Source: Apodemus sylvaticus | Taxonomy: Eukaryota; Chordata; Mammalia; Rodentia; Muridae | Length of the DNA stretch: 64,000 nucleotides | Assembly (NCBI RefSeq): GCF_947179515.1 | Contig: NC_067491.1 | Location: 11,590,027 to 11,654,026 of the forward strand | Direction: 5' to 3' | Shown here: piece by piece, positions 46,400-58,027 of the stretch | Layout of the letters: each line of letters starts with the position of its first letter | How positions within the stretch are numbered: position 1 is the stretch's first letter | Made by a program: the position numbers and the translations under genes | The notes under the pieces: generated by a model | Told to the model about the DNA's origin: nothing | Seen by the model: the letters and a program-made list of their open reading frames with translations, nothing else | The model's database searches: none

Positions 46400-46625
46400 A
46401 GGTGTCTCATCCAAATGGTAGAAGGTGGACGGCTTATGTTGCTTAGAGTAGTGTTTGCAGGGCTCATCCATGCAATGACCTTCCTCTTTGTGACTGGGTA
46501 ATATTCCTTTGTGTGTCTATATCCCATTGTGTTTCTCCATCTGTCTATCCATAACTGCCTTGCTCCCACTTTTCGACTAATATGAATAAATGTCACTGTG
46601 AATTTCATGTAAAGTTTTGAAACTG
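46400..46625 (-). mobile_element. L1 ORF2-end/3' UTR remnant, antisense
   Basis: The minus frame reads MGYRHTKEYYPVTKR, a decayed form of the L1 ORF2 C-terminal motif, and the DNA reads gactgggtaatattcctttg. Broken and inactive. Confidence 0.7.
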
Positions 46626-48303
46626 CCTTCAAGAAGAGACTAAGTTTAGAACAGAGAGATTAAAAAGCCAGAGGTTCTTAACATCAAGCTAAAGCTCTCG
46701 GAAGCTGCGGCTCCCCTTCCCCCGCTGGGGAGCCAACAGACGTTGTTTCCTTATCTCCTATTCTTTTACAGCTCTAAATTAAGACCCCCAAAACTTGCTT
46801 TAAGTTGCTAAATTTCTGTCCCATATATTAAACCTTAACAAACAAACAAACAAAAGATTAGCTTAGAGACTGAAAGGTTTTAACTCTTGTAATCCCCAAG
46901 ATCTCCAAATAGAAGCTAGCATATTGTTTTTCGTGGTTTTATCAGAACCTGCAGGTGCCTTTATATGGAGCCCGCAGAGAGAGGAGATCACTGCCAGCCA
47001 GGTAACTGTGGTGAGCCAGTTACCTTTATATATTGTATTGCTTCCGTGGGTATAGTAAACTTTATAAGGTAGGGTCTCGGTGATGTGCATATCCTGAGCG
47101 TCTGCAGTGTTCTGCACATCTGGTTTCTCGGCTAGGTTCTCTGTGACTTTTGCATATCTCTCAGATCTCATCACTTTAAGTATTTGCATTTCCCTCTCCA
47201 CCAGCCTAGCTCCCTGGTTCCACCCCAGGATGATGTAGGAGGTAAACTGCCTACTCCCGGCTTCTGTTCTGATCCTGTGGGGATTGCACAGGTGACAATA
47301 CTGACATCTTCATTACTGCATTCTTGTGACCTGAATTTATATACCCGCTTAACACCGAAAAATAATAAGCATGTTGCACTTTTTTTATCCCCAGAAGAAA
47401 TAATCGAGACCACAGCTTAGGAAATGCATTAAATTTATATTCAGTAGATGTTATTCCCTCCATATTCATGGTGGGTTTTTATTCTATTTCAAAATACATT
47501 ACAAATAAAAAAAGTGAAATATACAATATCCAATTCACAATAACTACACTCATGTTATTAGTTACTGGTTTGGGCTAAAAGAATAAAAATGTTACAGGAA
47601 TGTTAATCACATGATGATATTTCAACAGCCCCAGTGGAGGGTCTCTGAACTGTTTTCCGGGAGACGAGCTAGCTTCATTTGCAGCTGAGGCATGCTTAAT
47701 GGTGATAAATTATGTGCGGTTCTGCAGACTCCTCTGTGGCTGAGCCAAAATATTTGTATGTTTTTCATACCTTTTCAGCCTAATGGAGGGCAAAACAAAA
47801 TGCCCACTTTGATAATAAGTAGAAAGCAGCTTGCGTCAGCACTCAAAATCCCAGGAAAATAAGCTTGGTCTGAGTAGTTAGAACCACAGTTTGCAACCAG
47901 GACTGTATAAAGGAATAGCGGCCATTTTGAAAACCTCCCCACATGAACCCAAGTCAAGGCCGAGCACCACAAATTAACTTAAAGGGGAAACTGGATGGCA
48001 TTCTAGTCCCCCAAGTGAGAAATGGTAAAACTTGCTGGAGAAATTAGCAGTGCAGTAATCTGCAGCAGAAACACCAAAGTGACACTGGAGTCGGGAGAGA
48101 CATGTTGGAAGTGGTAGTTATTACCTTGAGACTGGAGGAGGCTGACACTGACAGAAGGAAGCAGCCTTGAGGGAAGCCTGGGGCGTGGCATCAGCAGCTC
48201 AGGACAGAGTAGAATCCAGCAGTATCTCTAGACGAGTTAAGGACAACAGACTATAATACAAAATCACAGGATAGCCTCAGAGTTATCTCAAAACATTGAT
48301 ATG

Positions 48304-48427
48304 CAGGGATGGATAGATGAATGGATGCATTGATATCTAGATGGATGGATGGATGGATGGATGGATGGATACATTGATATATGGATGGATAGACAGACGG
48401 TGGACAGACAGATAGATGATATTAGAT

Positions 48428-48477
<50 letters not shown>

Positions 48478-48728
48478 AAATGATGATGAATAGATAGATA
48501 GATAGATAGAAAATGATGATGAATAGATAGATAGATAGATAGATGATATTAGATGATAGATAGATAGATATTAGATGATAGATAGATGATAGATAGATAT
48601 AGATAGATGATATTAGATGATAGATAGATAGATATTAGATGATAGATAGATGATAGATAGATATAGATAGATGATATTAGATGATAGATAGATGATAGAC
48701 AGATGATAGATAGATAGATAGATAGATC
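48304..48728. repeat. GATG/GATA array with 64-bp units
   Basis: (ATGG)n, then GATA runs, two 33-bp units with aaaatgatgatgaatag, then a 64-bp higher-order unit whose marker gatgatattagatg recurs at 48542, 48606 and 48670. Confidence 0.96.
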
Positions 48729-48885
48729 CGAGAAATATGGCTTAGTTCACATGCAGCAAGAAGGCGTTGGGACCACATGAGCGGCAAAATTTAGTGCTCA
48801 AAACAAGTGAGAGAAGTGGTTTCTAATGTACAAGGACTTCAAATTACTCAAGGCCAATACAGTGTCCATCACATAAAATAAACCA

Positions 48886-48975
48886 GTGTGGTACATACCT
48901 GTTACCCCAGCACCTGTGAAGCAAAGACCAGAGGTCATCTGGGTTACATAACAAGACCCTGGCTCTAAACTAGGT
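48886..48975 (+). mobile_element. B1 SINE, old
   Basis: Sense: ccagtgtggtacatacctgt, ccccagcacctgtgaagca, gggttacataacaagaccct. Confidence 0.65.
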
Positions 48976-49220
48976 AGAGAAAGAGGGAAAAGGGGGGCTA
49001 GGGAGTAGTGTGCAGATAAACTCAGGGGTAACCGTGACCAGGGAAGGGTCAGAGGAAACACAGCTGCCTCTGGGGAAGATGGCACACACATGTGACCATG
49101 TGACCGCTTCCTGCTATGGTCAAGGTGCCGCTGATGCTGGAGCGTGTCCCTGTAAGGGGTGTTGCAATGAACTGCTCTGTGACCCAAGGGGACTCTGACC
49201 ATATCATCTTCTGCCTTCAG

Positions 49221-49326
49221 GAATAGATAATCTCTATGAGAGGGCGCTCCACATCCGCAAACTCCTCCTGACCTTGCCCAGGTCGGTCCTTATAGTGATG
49301 AGATACCTGTTTGCCTTCCTCAATCA
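49221..49326 (+). CDS. Srgap1: Srgap1 exon J: RhoGAP middle helices
   Basis: This exon has 106 nt: it completes a split arginine, then has 34 codons, then the first two bases of a histidine codon. It encodes RIDNLYERALHIRKLLLTLP and RSVLIVMRYLFAFLNH. The LLLTLPRSVLIVMRYLFAFLNH stretch is the RhoGAP helix pair with the family pattern LPxxNhxhLxxLhxhLxxV. The acceptor CTGCCTTCAG ends at 49220, and the donor gtaagt at 49327 is a full consensus. It joins exon K at CA|C (His) followed by LSQYSDENMM. Confidence 0.96.
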
Positions 49327-50639
49327 GTAAGTACCCCTCTGTGTTCCCAAAATGTCCATCTGTGTTCTGTCTGTGTTCTTGGATCCTATAAAACATGTAT
49401 TGAGTTCCATTCATCAACAGAGTTGAGGGAAAGTGATTGAGTGTAGACAGAAGGAACATTCTTTTTTCCTCCAGAGATCCAGGTCTTTCTATGATGCATG
49501 AATAGTCTACTCCAGATACAGAAACTGTGGCTAGCCATAAATGTAAAGTATCCAAAATACTACTATAAATAACACTTTCTAGTGAAATATGTGTTTTTCT
49601 AACTTCCATCCAGAGGACGTGTCATAAGTGTTTTTCGTCAAAATGATGTAAACCACCTTCTCCTAGGGAAAAAAAGGTCTGGCTTTTTTTTTTTTAAAAA
49701 CATTGTAGTCAGGGATGGAGGGGAATCGTAGGTGACTTAAACATCAACCCAAAAGTATAATTTTTCACAAATTTGCTATGATGAGACCTTGTCAAGAAGA
49801 AAATAGACATAATACAGTCTCTACTATGACACAACAAGAATTTTTAAAAGTCACTACAACGTTTAGAAAGAAACTTAACTTTGATACGGCAACTTTGTTT
49901 CCAGTCAGCTCGCTGGTGCACGGGTTCCATTGTAGAGACATCGCCCCATATCCTACCCAGAAGTCTTCTGCTTTGCAACCTTTCAGTCAAGCAGCTATGA
50001 TTCCAGCCATATGGACAGAAGTGCTACCTTTGAAGGGCATGAACCGCATCCACATTAAATAGATAGGTGCCTATCGCCACCTTTGACTAAGGCTGGTCAC
50101 CCAGGCAGTGGGAGGGCAGCTCCATCTTTACCTTGGCATACATGCTTTCCCTCCCCCAACTGATGTGGTGCTGTTCTCGCCGTGAGCCAGCAACCCACAG
50201 TGACCTAGGAAAGCCGCGTCCAACCAAAAATGTCATCAAGGCCTGAGCGAAAGGCAAACACCTCGTGGAGTCAGGTACTGGCGCTGCCTTTAGTGGTTCT
50301 GCCCAGGGATGCCCTCACTGCCCTGCAGGGAAAGATGATGGCCCCGCCTCAGCCAAGCTGCTGGACACAGGAATCCTAAAGAGAGAGATTAGCTGCTCTT
50401 TTCTGCCATAAAATGAAAACCTAGAAATCATCATTTAAAAAAAAAAAAAAATCAAGTTTGTGTTCTTCAAGCCAGGAGAAAATAAACACCTGGCAGGATC
50501 GAACCTGATCCTTTCCACTGAGCCCAGGTGTGAGTTTTGAAATTTGGATGATCTTTTATTCTGAGTCTCACTTCCCTCCCCGCCCCACCCCCATCCCACG
50601 TTTCAAAGTCATCTGTCACTCAATTGCCTCGTGGCAGCA

Positions 50640-51015
50640 TCCTGTGAAGCTTTTTGGAGGGCGGAAGGGGGGATGCTGTCTATTTGAGAAATGGCCGGCG
50701 GGCGGGAGGAACAGACGGACGGTGGCTGTGGAGAGCACTCTGCGTTATCCACTGTCCAGACCATCTTATCTCCACTCGGGGCCAAAGGGCCACGTTGGCT
50801 TGTGTCGTGGGCGGGCGCTCTTCGTCTGTCGCTGTCTCACAAAGGCAGCTGAGGATCGCTTTTCCTTCCACCCGTCTGCTCACCTGCCGTTCACATTTCC
50901 TTTTGTGGCTGACATTCTGTACACCGGCGAGAACGTCTCGGAGCTGTCAGATTCCCTGCACGTCAGAGGCCAGACATTAAAGACCAGGCTCGCTTAGAGT
51001 CGCCTGTGACGCGGT
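50640..51015. promoter_or_regulatory. CpG-rich intronic block
   Basis: By hand count about 26 CpG in about 375 bp in GC-rich sequence, near the expected frequency, while surrounding introns are strongly depleted. It contains no recognised exon or repeat. It could be an alternative promoter, an enhancer or a conserved element. Confidence 0.45.
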
Positions 51016-51682
51016 CTCATAAATATCTGTACTATCGAGTTTAGAGATTAGTAGCAGACAGCCAGGGGTGTCCCCAGAGCTTCCCCACCTTCAATGAAAT
51101 CAGAGAATAAGGGTTTCTTCCTTTGTCTCGAGTTTTCAATGTCTTTTGTGGCAAGGGTTGTCACCTAGTGGCGGTAAGCACACAGCAGCAGGTTATTAAT
51201 CTACAGTTGTGCTTCGCCCCCTTGAAGAAAAGATGTTTTTTTACTTTTATTCTAGTTTCTTTTTTCATGGTTTTTTTTTGGGGGGAGTGGGAGAGGAGAA
51301 CAAATATAAACTAAGATAGTTTTGAATGGTAGGGCAAATTTAAAGATACCACCCTGAGGCTTTATGGGAGGTGCACTGTACAGATTCACGGGCTCAGTGC
51401 ATTTATGAGCCTTGCCTCAACAGTTACAAGTGGAACTCATCTGCTTGGTCCTTATCTCTGTTAGGGTTGACGTTGTTTTAAACGCACGATGTTAGAAAAC
51501 GCCTCTCATTCACCCAAAGAGGATGTGTGTCTCCCACCACCCCCCATTCCCTAGCTAGTTGAACCTGTCCTCTTACTCTATTTGGGGTTTGGTGAGCCAG
51601 CTCCCAGCGGCATGGGTATCGAGTTTTTCTCCAATGATAAAAGACAAAAAAAATTGTATATTCCATATTTTCAAAATACAAG

Positions 51683-51885
51683 GTCAGGGCACTGGAGAGG
51701 CGGCTAGTGGTCAAGAGCGTGCACTAGTCTTCTGAAGGGTGAGTTCAGATCTCAGTGCCCACATCAGATGGCTCACAACCATCTCAGCTCCAGGGATTTG
51801 ATACCCCTTCTGTCTACACCTGTACTCTGTGTGGACACACATGTGCGTGTGCACACACATACACACACACACACACACACAAACT
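51683..51885 (+). mobile_element. B3-type SINE with CA tail
   Basis: Sense: cactggagaggcggctagtg, gttcagatctcagtgcccac, then CA. Confidence 0.75.
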
Positions 51886-51915
51886 TTTTTTTTTTAGTAA
51901 AATAAACTCAAAATA

Positions 51916-52062
51916 TAGCCAGGTGGTGGTGGCAGTGGCACTCACCTTGAATCCCAGCACTGTAGAGGCAGGAGGATCCCTGTGGATCCCTGAGTTGGAG
52001 CCTAGCCTGGTCTACAGAGCCAATTCTAGGACAGCCAGGGCTACAAAGAGAAACTGAGTCTG
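51916..52062 (+). mobile_element. B1 SINE
   Basis: Sense: agccaggtggtggtggcagt, aatcccagcactgtagagg, gccagggctacaaagagaa. It ends 86 bp before the exon K acceptor. Confidence 0.92.
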
Positions 52063-52148
52063 GGGGGAGGGGATCAGAATACTTAGTATCCTGTTAAGTG
52101 CATTGTTTCCCCAAACTGGCTGTGACCAGCTCTCCCCCCTCTTTGCAG

Positions 52149-52373
52149 CCTCTCCCAGTACAGTGACGAGAACATGATGGACCCTTACAATCTGGCCATT
52201 TGCTTCGGCCCAACGCTGATGCCCGTTCCGGAAATACAGGACCAAGTGTCCTGCCAGGCACATGTGAACGAGATCGTGAAGACCATCATCATCCACCATG
52301 AGACTATTTTCCCAGATGCTAAAGAACTGGATGGCCCTGTGTACGAGAAGTGTATGGCCGGAGGCGACTACTG
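52149..52373 (+). CDS. Srgap1: Srgap1 exon K: end of RhoGAP domain
   Basis: This exon has 225 nt, phase 2 to 2, the largest in the window. It encodes LSQYSDENMMDPYNLAICFG, PTLMPVPEIQDQVSCQAHVN, EIVKTIIIHHETIFPDAKEL and DGPVYEKCMAGGDY plus two bases of a cysteine codon. ENMMDPYNLAICFGPTLM is the RhoGAP C-terminal signature with the conserved asparagine that binds the GTPase switch region. The acceptor CTCTTTGCAG ends at 52148, and the donor gtgagt starts at 52374. A naive reading ends in tryptophan followed by a stop (TGG TGA), but the true last codon is TG|C, completed at 57032. Confidence 0.96.
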
Positions 52374-52439
52374 GTGAGTCCGAGAACGGAGCCTCCCTCT
52401 CAGGGACACGTAGTTCCTGACTGAATTATAAAAGTGAAC

Positions 52440-52732
52440 TGCCAAGGACCAGGGAGTTTAAAGTGCTTACTGCTGGACCGTGAGAACCTGAGTTCAGATC
52501 CCAGGAAATGTTAGGCACAACAGTGTCTGCCTAACATTTTGTGCCTATAACCCCAGTGCCAAGGTAGGGGGATGCCAGCAGCTCACTGGACATCCAGCCC
52601 CTGCAAGCAGTGACCTCCAGGTTCAGTCAGAGACTGATTCAAGAAATAAGGGAGGAGCAAGCCAGTAAGATATTGGTCTCAGACTCTAGGTTCTACATGC
52701 ACAGGCATGAGCCAGTATACAAGCATACACAT

Positions 52733-52766
<34 letters not shown>

Positions 52767-52972
52767 CGCACACACATACAGCACACACACATACATACAG
52801 CACACACATGCACACACCACACACACACACACATACATACAGCGCACACACACATGCACACACCACACACACACATCACACACATGCATACAGCACACAC
52901 ACACACACACATACATACAGCACACACACACACACATGCATATACCACACAGAGACATACACACATAAATAA
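52440..52972 (+). mobile_element. B4 SINE with long CA tail
   Basis: B4 body at 52440-52730: gaacctgagttcagatccca, cctccaggttcagtcagaga; the CA/CACAT tail runs to 52972. Confidence 0.75.
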
Positions 52973-53248
52973 ATAAAATTAACTGCCCATAAACTACGAA
53001 TGCTTTTAATTTTTAAAAAGGAAAAACAGACAAAGGAAGAAGGAAAGCATTTGAGAAGAGTGGTCTCTGTGGCAAGAGGGCTTTATTATGAAGGCGCATG
53101 TTCACATCCTCTTTTCTAGGTAACTCTGACCCCTCTGGGCCTCCGTCAACAATAAGAGTTTTGCCTTTTAAGGGTTTGTTTATAGCAGGGTGTGCATCAG
53201 TCACTGGCCAGCCCATCCATATAGCAAGTACCTGGAGAGGTCTGTCCA

Positions 53249-53351
53249 GAGAGAGAGAGAGAGAGAGAAATCTGGAGAGACAGACAGACAGACAGAGACA
53301 AAGTGAGAATAAGGAAGAGACCGAGACAGACAGAGGGGGAGAGGGAGAGAT
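53249..53351. repeat. GA/GACA-rich repeat
   Basis: GAGA and CAGACAGA units, purine-rich, about 100 bp. Confidence 0.9.
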
Positions 53352-54029
53352 TAATTTTTACCACTATTCTAAATTGAGAAAAGTTGACTAACCAAATTAA
53401 CAGATTTCATGTCCATCCGGGGGTTTTATTTGGGTCTGGGCTTCTGTTTATCTATGCTGAGGATCAAACACTTGTGTCCTTGTGCGCTTGGGAAACAGTC
53501 TGCCGCTGACCCGTGTGTCCCCAGCCTTATCAGGGAGCCTTATCATCTGATGATTAGTAGACAAGTTTCTTAACATTCTCTCTGCAAAAGAGCCATGTCA
53601 ATCAAATACACTTTTTATTCTTTCTTTTTTCATTTTCCCTCTTACAAGTAAATATGAAAGTAGCCCAGGTCACTATGAGCAACTTTATACTAATATGTTT
53701 TGACACTAAACATTTTTAAGCTAGTATCACTTCCCAGCCAGAAACACAAGTGGAAGTCAATTGAGTAACCCTAAAAGGCAGAAATCTTAAAGTGTCTGTG
53801 CTCATTATTTGGTATTTGATAGGTGTGCTTGAACCATTTTTCTATAAGTCATAAATAACAAAAGTCTCAAATCCTTGGGGTCCTCTGTTGTCAGCCAGTC
53901 GGGGCACTTATTAATCAGTGACTTATTTATCATGGGTATTCTTCAAAATAACTTTAGAGAGGTCAGTAAGTACACCCAAAGGTTAGCACTTAGTATTAAT
54001 ATTATTTAATAGTAACTGGGAGCAGCCCA

Positions 54030-54310
54030 GGTACCGTAGTTTACTGTCTCTGGCTCTCACAGCATACCACTGACCAGGTAATTTAGGAAGAGGAGAACTC
54101 CTCATAGTTACGGAGGCTGGAAGGGCTCCTAGGAAGGCCTCCCTAACACGGTCAGGGATCAGATGGCAAGAACAAGACACGATAATATGCATGTCCAGAT
54201 CTCTGTGGGCCTCCTGTGGCCGTGGTCTTTCTAATTCCTTCATGAGAGTGTCACCCGCAAATATCATCCACATGGGGATTTGGGAATCTTAATTCCAACC
54301 ATAACAGCAG
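54030..54310 (-). mobile_element. MLT1-type MaLR LTR, antisense
   Basis: Reverse MLT1 wording: agcataccactgaccaggta, catagttacggaggctggaa, ccttcatgagagtgtcaccc, cacatggggatttggga. Confidence 0.65.
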
Positions 54311-54800
54311 ATACATCTGATTCCAGAGCACGTGAGCCTTCCCAGTCTTGGTCTTGCGGGGGCAGGGACTGAAGGGCCTTCAGTCTGCCCCTTTCTCAGG
54401 AGACCACTGAGACCTCCACAGGCCGAGATTTTTTTGAAAATACTTCTTTTTCCCACTTAAGTCGTACACAGTGTGGTGGTTAAGAAAACTGGGCACTGCT
54501 ATCCACACGTGTCTGCCTTCAGAACTAGGAGCCAGGCGTGCTGTCTTGCAGGCCTGTGCTGTAGCGGCGATGTTACACATGAAATTTGATTCAGCGGTAT
54601 TGTCTTGAGTAGGTATATGACAGGTACCAACTAAAGTCTTCCTCTGGGAGAGTAAGTGAATAAACTCCGTCATGCTGAGGTACATAACTTCATTTCACAG
54701 ACATATTTACTTTGAGGCCAGTGTCAGAGCTGTGCTCAGCACTCCCAAATGGAGGGTCATGTGAGTCAAATCCGCTGTCTTCTTTGTTGTCTCAAAGACA

Positions 54801-54940
54801 AAGTAGGCAGTGCTGGTGCATGCCTTTAATTACAGCACTTGGGAGGCAGAGGCAGGCCGAGCTCTAGGTGCGTGGCCAGCCTGGTCTACAGAGTTCTAGT
54901 ACAGCCAGGGCTATACCAGAGAAACCCTGTTTTGAAAACA
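54801..54940 (+). mobile_element. B1 SINE
   Basis: Sense: ggtgcatgcctttaattaca, cttgggaggcagaggcaggc, agccagggctataccagaga. Confidence 0.92.
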
Positions 54941-55095
54941 ATCGACAAAGACACAGTATGTAGATCTGCAGCGAGTGTGTGGATATGATTCCAGAGCATT
55001 GTGTTGTTGCTGCTCTTCCAAAAAGGGCTGTGTGATGATAGCCTTGCAGCCAGCAGCATGGACTGAAGAATGTTCTGTTAGTAGTGTTCCTATGA

Positions 55096-55823
55096 GAACT
55101 TGTGTATGTATGTATGTGTATCTGTATGCATGTGTGTGTGTGCTGTATATGTGTGTGGTGTGTGTGTCTGTATCAGTGTATGTGTGCGTGTATGTATGCA
55201 TTGTGTATGTGGGTATATGTCTGTGTGTGTGGTGTATGTGTGCTGTACATATATGTGGTATATGTGTGTTTGTGTGTGTGATCGTATGCATGTCTGTGTT
55301 TGTATGCATGTGTGTGTATGTCTGTGTGTATGTGTGTCTGTATGCATGTGTATGTATGTCTGTGTGTGTCTGTATTCGTGTGTGTATGTCTGTGTGTTTG
55401 TCTGTATGCATGTGTGTGTATGTCTGTGTGTTTGTATACATGTGTGTTTGTCTGTATGCATGTGTCTGTGTGTGTCTGTATGCATGTGTCTGTGTGTGTC
55501 TGTATGCATGTGTGTATGTCTGTGTGTTTGTATGCATGTGTGTGTATGTCTGTGTGTTTGTATGCATGTGTGTGTATGTCTGTGTGTTTGTATGCATGTG
55601 TGTGTGTCTGTATGCATGTGTCTGTATGCATGTGTGTGTATGTCTGTGTGTTGTCTGTGTGTGTGTGTGTGTTTGTCTGTATGCATGTGTGTGTGTCTGT
55701 GTGTTTGTCGATATGCATGTGTGTGTCTATATGTGTGTCTATCTGTATAAATATATGTGCCTCTGTGTGTGTATGTACTGTGTGCACATGTATGTGTGTA
55801 TGTGTGTGTGTGTGTGTGTGTGT
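55096..55823. repeat. TG tract with 30-bp higher-order units
   Basis: About 728 bp of TG, TATG, TCTG and GCATG units. Between about 55524 and 55600 a 30-bp unit (tgtgtttgtatgcatgtgtg...) repeats. The long frames on both strands are artefacts. Confidence 0.96.
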
Positions 55824-56507
55824 CACTGTCCCTGGGACTAGACTGGCAGGCAGCAAGTCTCACCCATCTGTCTTCCTGACACTGGGGTACAGGAACACAG
55901 AGCATGGCCTGGCTTGTTAGGGGGGTGCGAGGGATTCACACTCGGGTCCGCATGCTTGGGCACTGATCCGTCTCCCTCCCTCAGTGTCACTCTTTGTAAA
56001 CACAGAGTCAAGTCAACAACACAGCAGTTACCCTTGCCCCGCTGGCTCTATAAATGGGTTTTCCGAGGAATATCAGGTTGGTATTTGTGGTCAAAACCTT
56101 CTATTAGCAAACATCTGAAGGCAGAAGGTGGTGGATGATGATGCTACAGTTGCAAAACACAGGATAATAAAAACACAATTCTCATGTGGAAATGAAATGA
56201 ATGCAGGAGATGATAGAAAAAAATGCTACAGTCACCTCCCAGAAGTCACAGAATTCTCAACTTGTATGTCGATAAAAATGGTGAATTCTCAAAGATTGCC
56301 GTCTGTTGAGCAATAATCAAACGTCCTCTACCTGAAGTCAACCAGTTTGCACTTATTTGAATAAGAATTATTAGCAATACTTTTTTCCTGTAAGTAAACT
56401 TGCCATAATAAGATTGTAAAAGATAAATTCATGCATATACATGTACACATACGTACACACATGTATATACACATACATATGTGCATCATATGTACACACA
56501 CCAAAAT

Positions 56508-56805
56508 TTTTTTTACTTTTCCTGTTGCTGAGGTAAAACATCCCGACAAAAGCATTGTGGGTAGAAGTAGTTTCTTCTGCCTCCTTCACAGTTCCGGGGT
56601 ACGGTCTGTCATGGCAGAAGCATGACCCGAGGCAGCTGGTCAGACATCAGCGATCAGGAAGCACAGGGAGACGGGAGCTTGTGCACAGCCAGCTTTCTCC
56701 TTTTGTGGAGTCCAGGACCCCACCCTTAAGGTGGGTCTTCCCACTTGAACTAACCTAATGGGGTATCCCTCACAGGCATGCCAGAGGCTGGTCTCTTAGG
56801 TTATT
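56508..56805 (-). mobile_element. Rodent LTR-like repeat (MaLR type, family uncertain)
   Basis: Similar in plan to the repeat at 38185: ttcacagttccggggtacgg, gctttctccttttgtggagtc, gggtcttcccacttgaact, caggcatgccagaggc. Confidence 0.5.
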
Positions 56806-57031
56806 CTAGAGTGCCCCAAAATGGATGCTGTTAGAGTGACCATCATATACATAACATGTCCACATGCACAGCCATAGAGCCAGATAATCAATGGAGGTGC
56901 GGGCATTCTGCGGTCAGATACCCAGGAATGCGTTTGCACCAGACATCTTGTGGGGCTCCTGGCCGTGGGACTTACTCCCTTAGGAATCAATACCCTTTGC
57001 TCTCATATACATTTCTGATTCCTCCCAACAG

Positions 57032-57111
57032 CGACAGCCCGTACAGTGAGCACGGGACACTGGAGGAGGTGGACCAAGACGCCGGCACGGAACCCCACAC
57101 CAGCGAAGACG
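57032..57111 (+). CDS. Srgap1: Srgap1 exon L: acidic linker before SH3
   Basis: This exon has 80 nt: it completes the cysteine, has 26 codons, then the first base of the next codon. It encodes DSPYSEHGTLEEVDQDAGTE and PHTSED, an acidic serine-rich linker that in srGAP1 directly precedes the SH3 domain (next expected residues ECEPIEAIAKFDY). The acceptor TCCCAACAG ends at 57031, and the donor gtaagc starts at 57112. The SH3 exon is not in the remaining 6.9 kb, so it must lie beyond base 64000. The SH3 domain binds the CC3 proline motif of Robo1 in established work on this family. Confidence 0.95.
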
Positions 57112-57635
57112 GTAAGCCCCGGCCGGCCGGCGCTCCTGTCTGTTGCTTTTGGTTTTTATTTAGCAATGGAGCTCCCAAGCTTCTTTTATCTGACGTAGTG
57201 TCTTGGCTTGCTGTTCGTCTTCTCTGGTGTTATATCTAAGAAGTGGGTTCGTGTGCTGATTCAAAAACACCCTCTCTGCTCTAAGACTCATCTTTCCCTG
57301 GGCTTGGTTTAAAGCAGACAAGTTTATCCATGTTTCTGTCCTGTTTTTCTCTCTCTTGGTGAACTTGAAGGAAACCCTGCTAAGCCCGGAAGGAAGGAAG
57401 GTGGTCCCTCTGTGTCTTTTCCTTCCCCTACCTCTCAACACTTAACAGACTTCCCTCGTCACCCATTTTAAGTACATGTTGTCATGACCACAGGTCTGGC
57501 TCTGCACACCAGGTCTCTAGAGCACGTCCACCTTGCCTGACTGAAACCATATCCTTCCGACTGGTGATTCCCGAGCCCTCCAGCCCTTGGTGACCTCCAT
57601 CCCTTTGACTCTATGAAGTTGACTATTTTAGGCTC

Positions 57636-57818
57636 CTTTATTTATTTTTATTTATTTATTTGAGTACACTGTAGCTGTCTTCAGACACACAGCAGAAGAG
57701 TACATCAGATCCCATGACAGATGGTTACAAGCCAACAGGTGGTGCCTGGGAATTGAACTCAAGACCTCTGGAGGAACAGTCAGTGCTCTTAAGCACTAAG
57801 CTATCTCTCCAGCCCTAT

Positions 57819-57849
<31 letters not shown>

Positions 57850-58027
57850 TCTATCTATCTATCTATCTATCATATACACAGTGTTCTGCATATATAGCTT
57901 CATGTCAGAAGAGGATGCCAGATCTCATTACAGATGGTTGTGAGCCACCATGTGGTTGCTGGGAATTGAACTCAGGACCTCTGGAAGAGCAGTCAGTGCT
58001 CTTAACCACTGAGCCATCTGTCCAGCC
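57636..58027 (-). mobile_element. Tandem pair of B2 SINEs
   Basis: Two antisense B2 copies, 57636-57815 and 57876-58027, joined by (TTTA)n(TCTA)n at 57816-57871. One 13-bp duplication, ctattttaggctc, flanks the pair at 57623-57635 and 58028-58040. Confidence 0.95.

Larger units (their letters stand above)
36895..49220 (+). other. Intron I-J (12326 bp)
   Basis: The longest intron in the window. It contains a MaLR-type repeat, a 0.48 kb TG tract, a composite rodent repeat at 40745-41335, a poly(C) run, three L1 fragments and a large GATA array. Bases 37300-38180, 44340-45980 and 46630-48290 are unique; none shows a gene I can support, although 45225-45850 is relatively CpG-rich. Confidence 0.88.
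49327..52148 (+). other. Intron J-K (2822 bp)
   Basis: A GT-AG intron. Unique sequence runs from 49330 to 51680, including a CpG-island-like block at 50640-51015. A B3-type and a B1 SINE precede the acceptor. Confidence 0.88.
52374..57031 (+). other. Intron K-L (4658 bp)
   Basis: A GT-AG intron dominated by CA and TG tracts, a B4, a B1, an MLT1-like LTR and a rodent LTR-like repeat. Bases 53400-54020 and 55860-56500 are unique with nothing recognised. Confidence 0.88.

Noticed and set aside
46153..46632. 159-codon minus ORF
   Set aside because: Its DNA matches a B3 SINE and a decayed L1 ORF2 end, so it is not a host gene.
52355..52377. Exon K ending in Trp followed by TGA, as a natural C-terminus
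   Set aside because: The consensus donor gtgagt splits a Cys codon completed exactly at 57032, and the srGAP1 sequence continues there.
54911..55920. Frames of up to 288 codons on both strands
   Set aside because: They come from the 0.73 kb TG tract. Overlapping open frames on both strands show low complexity, not coding.
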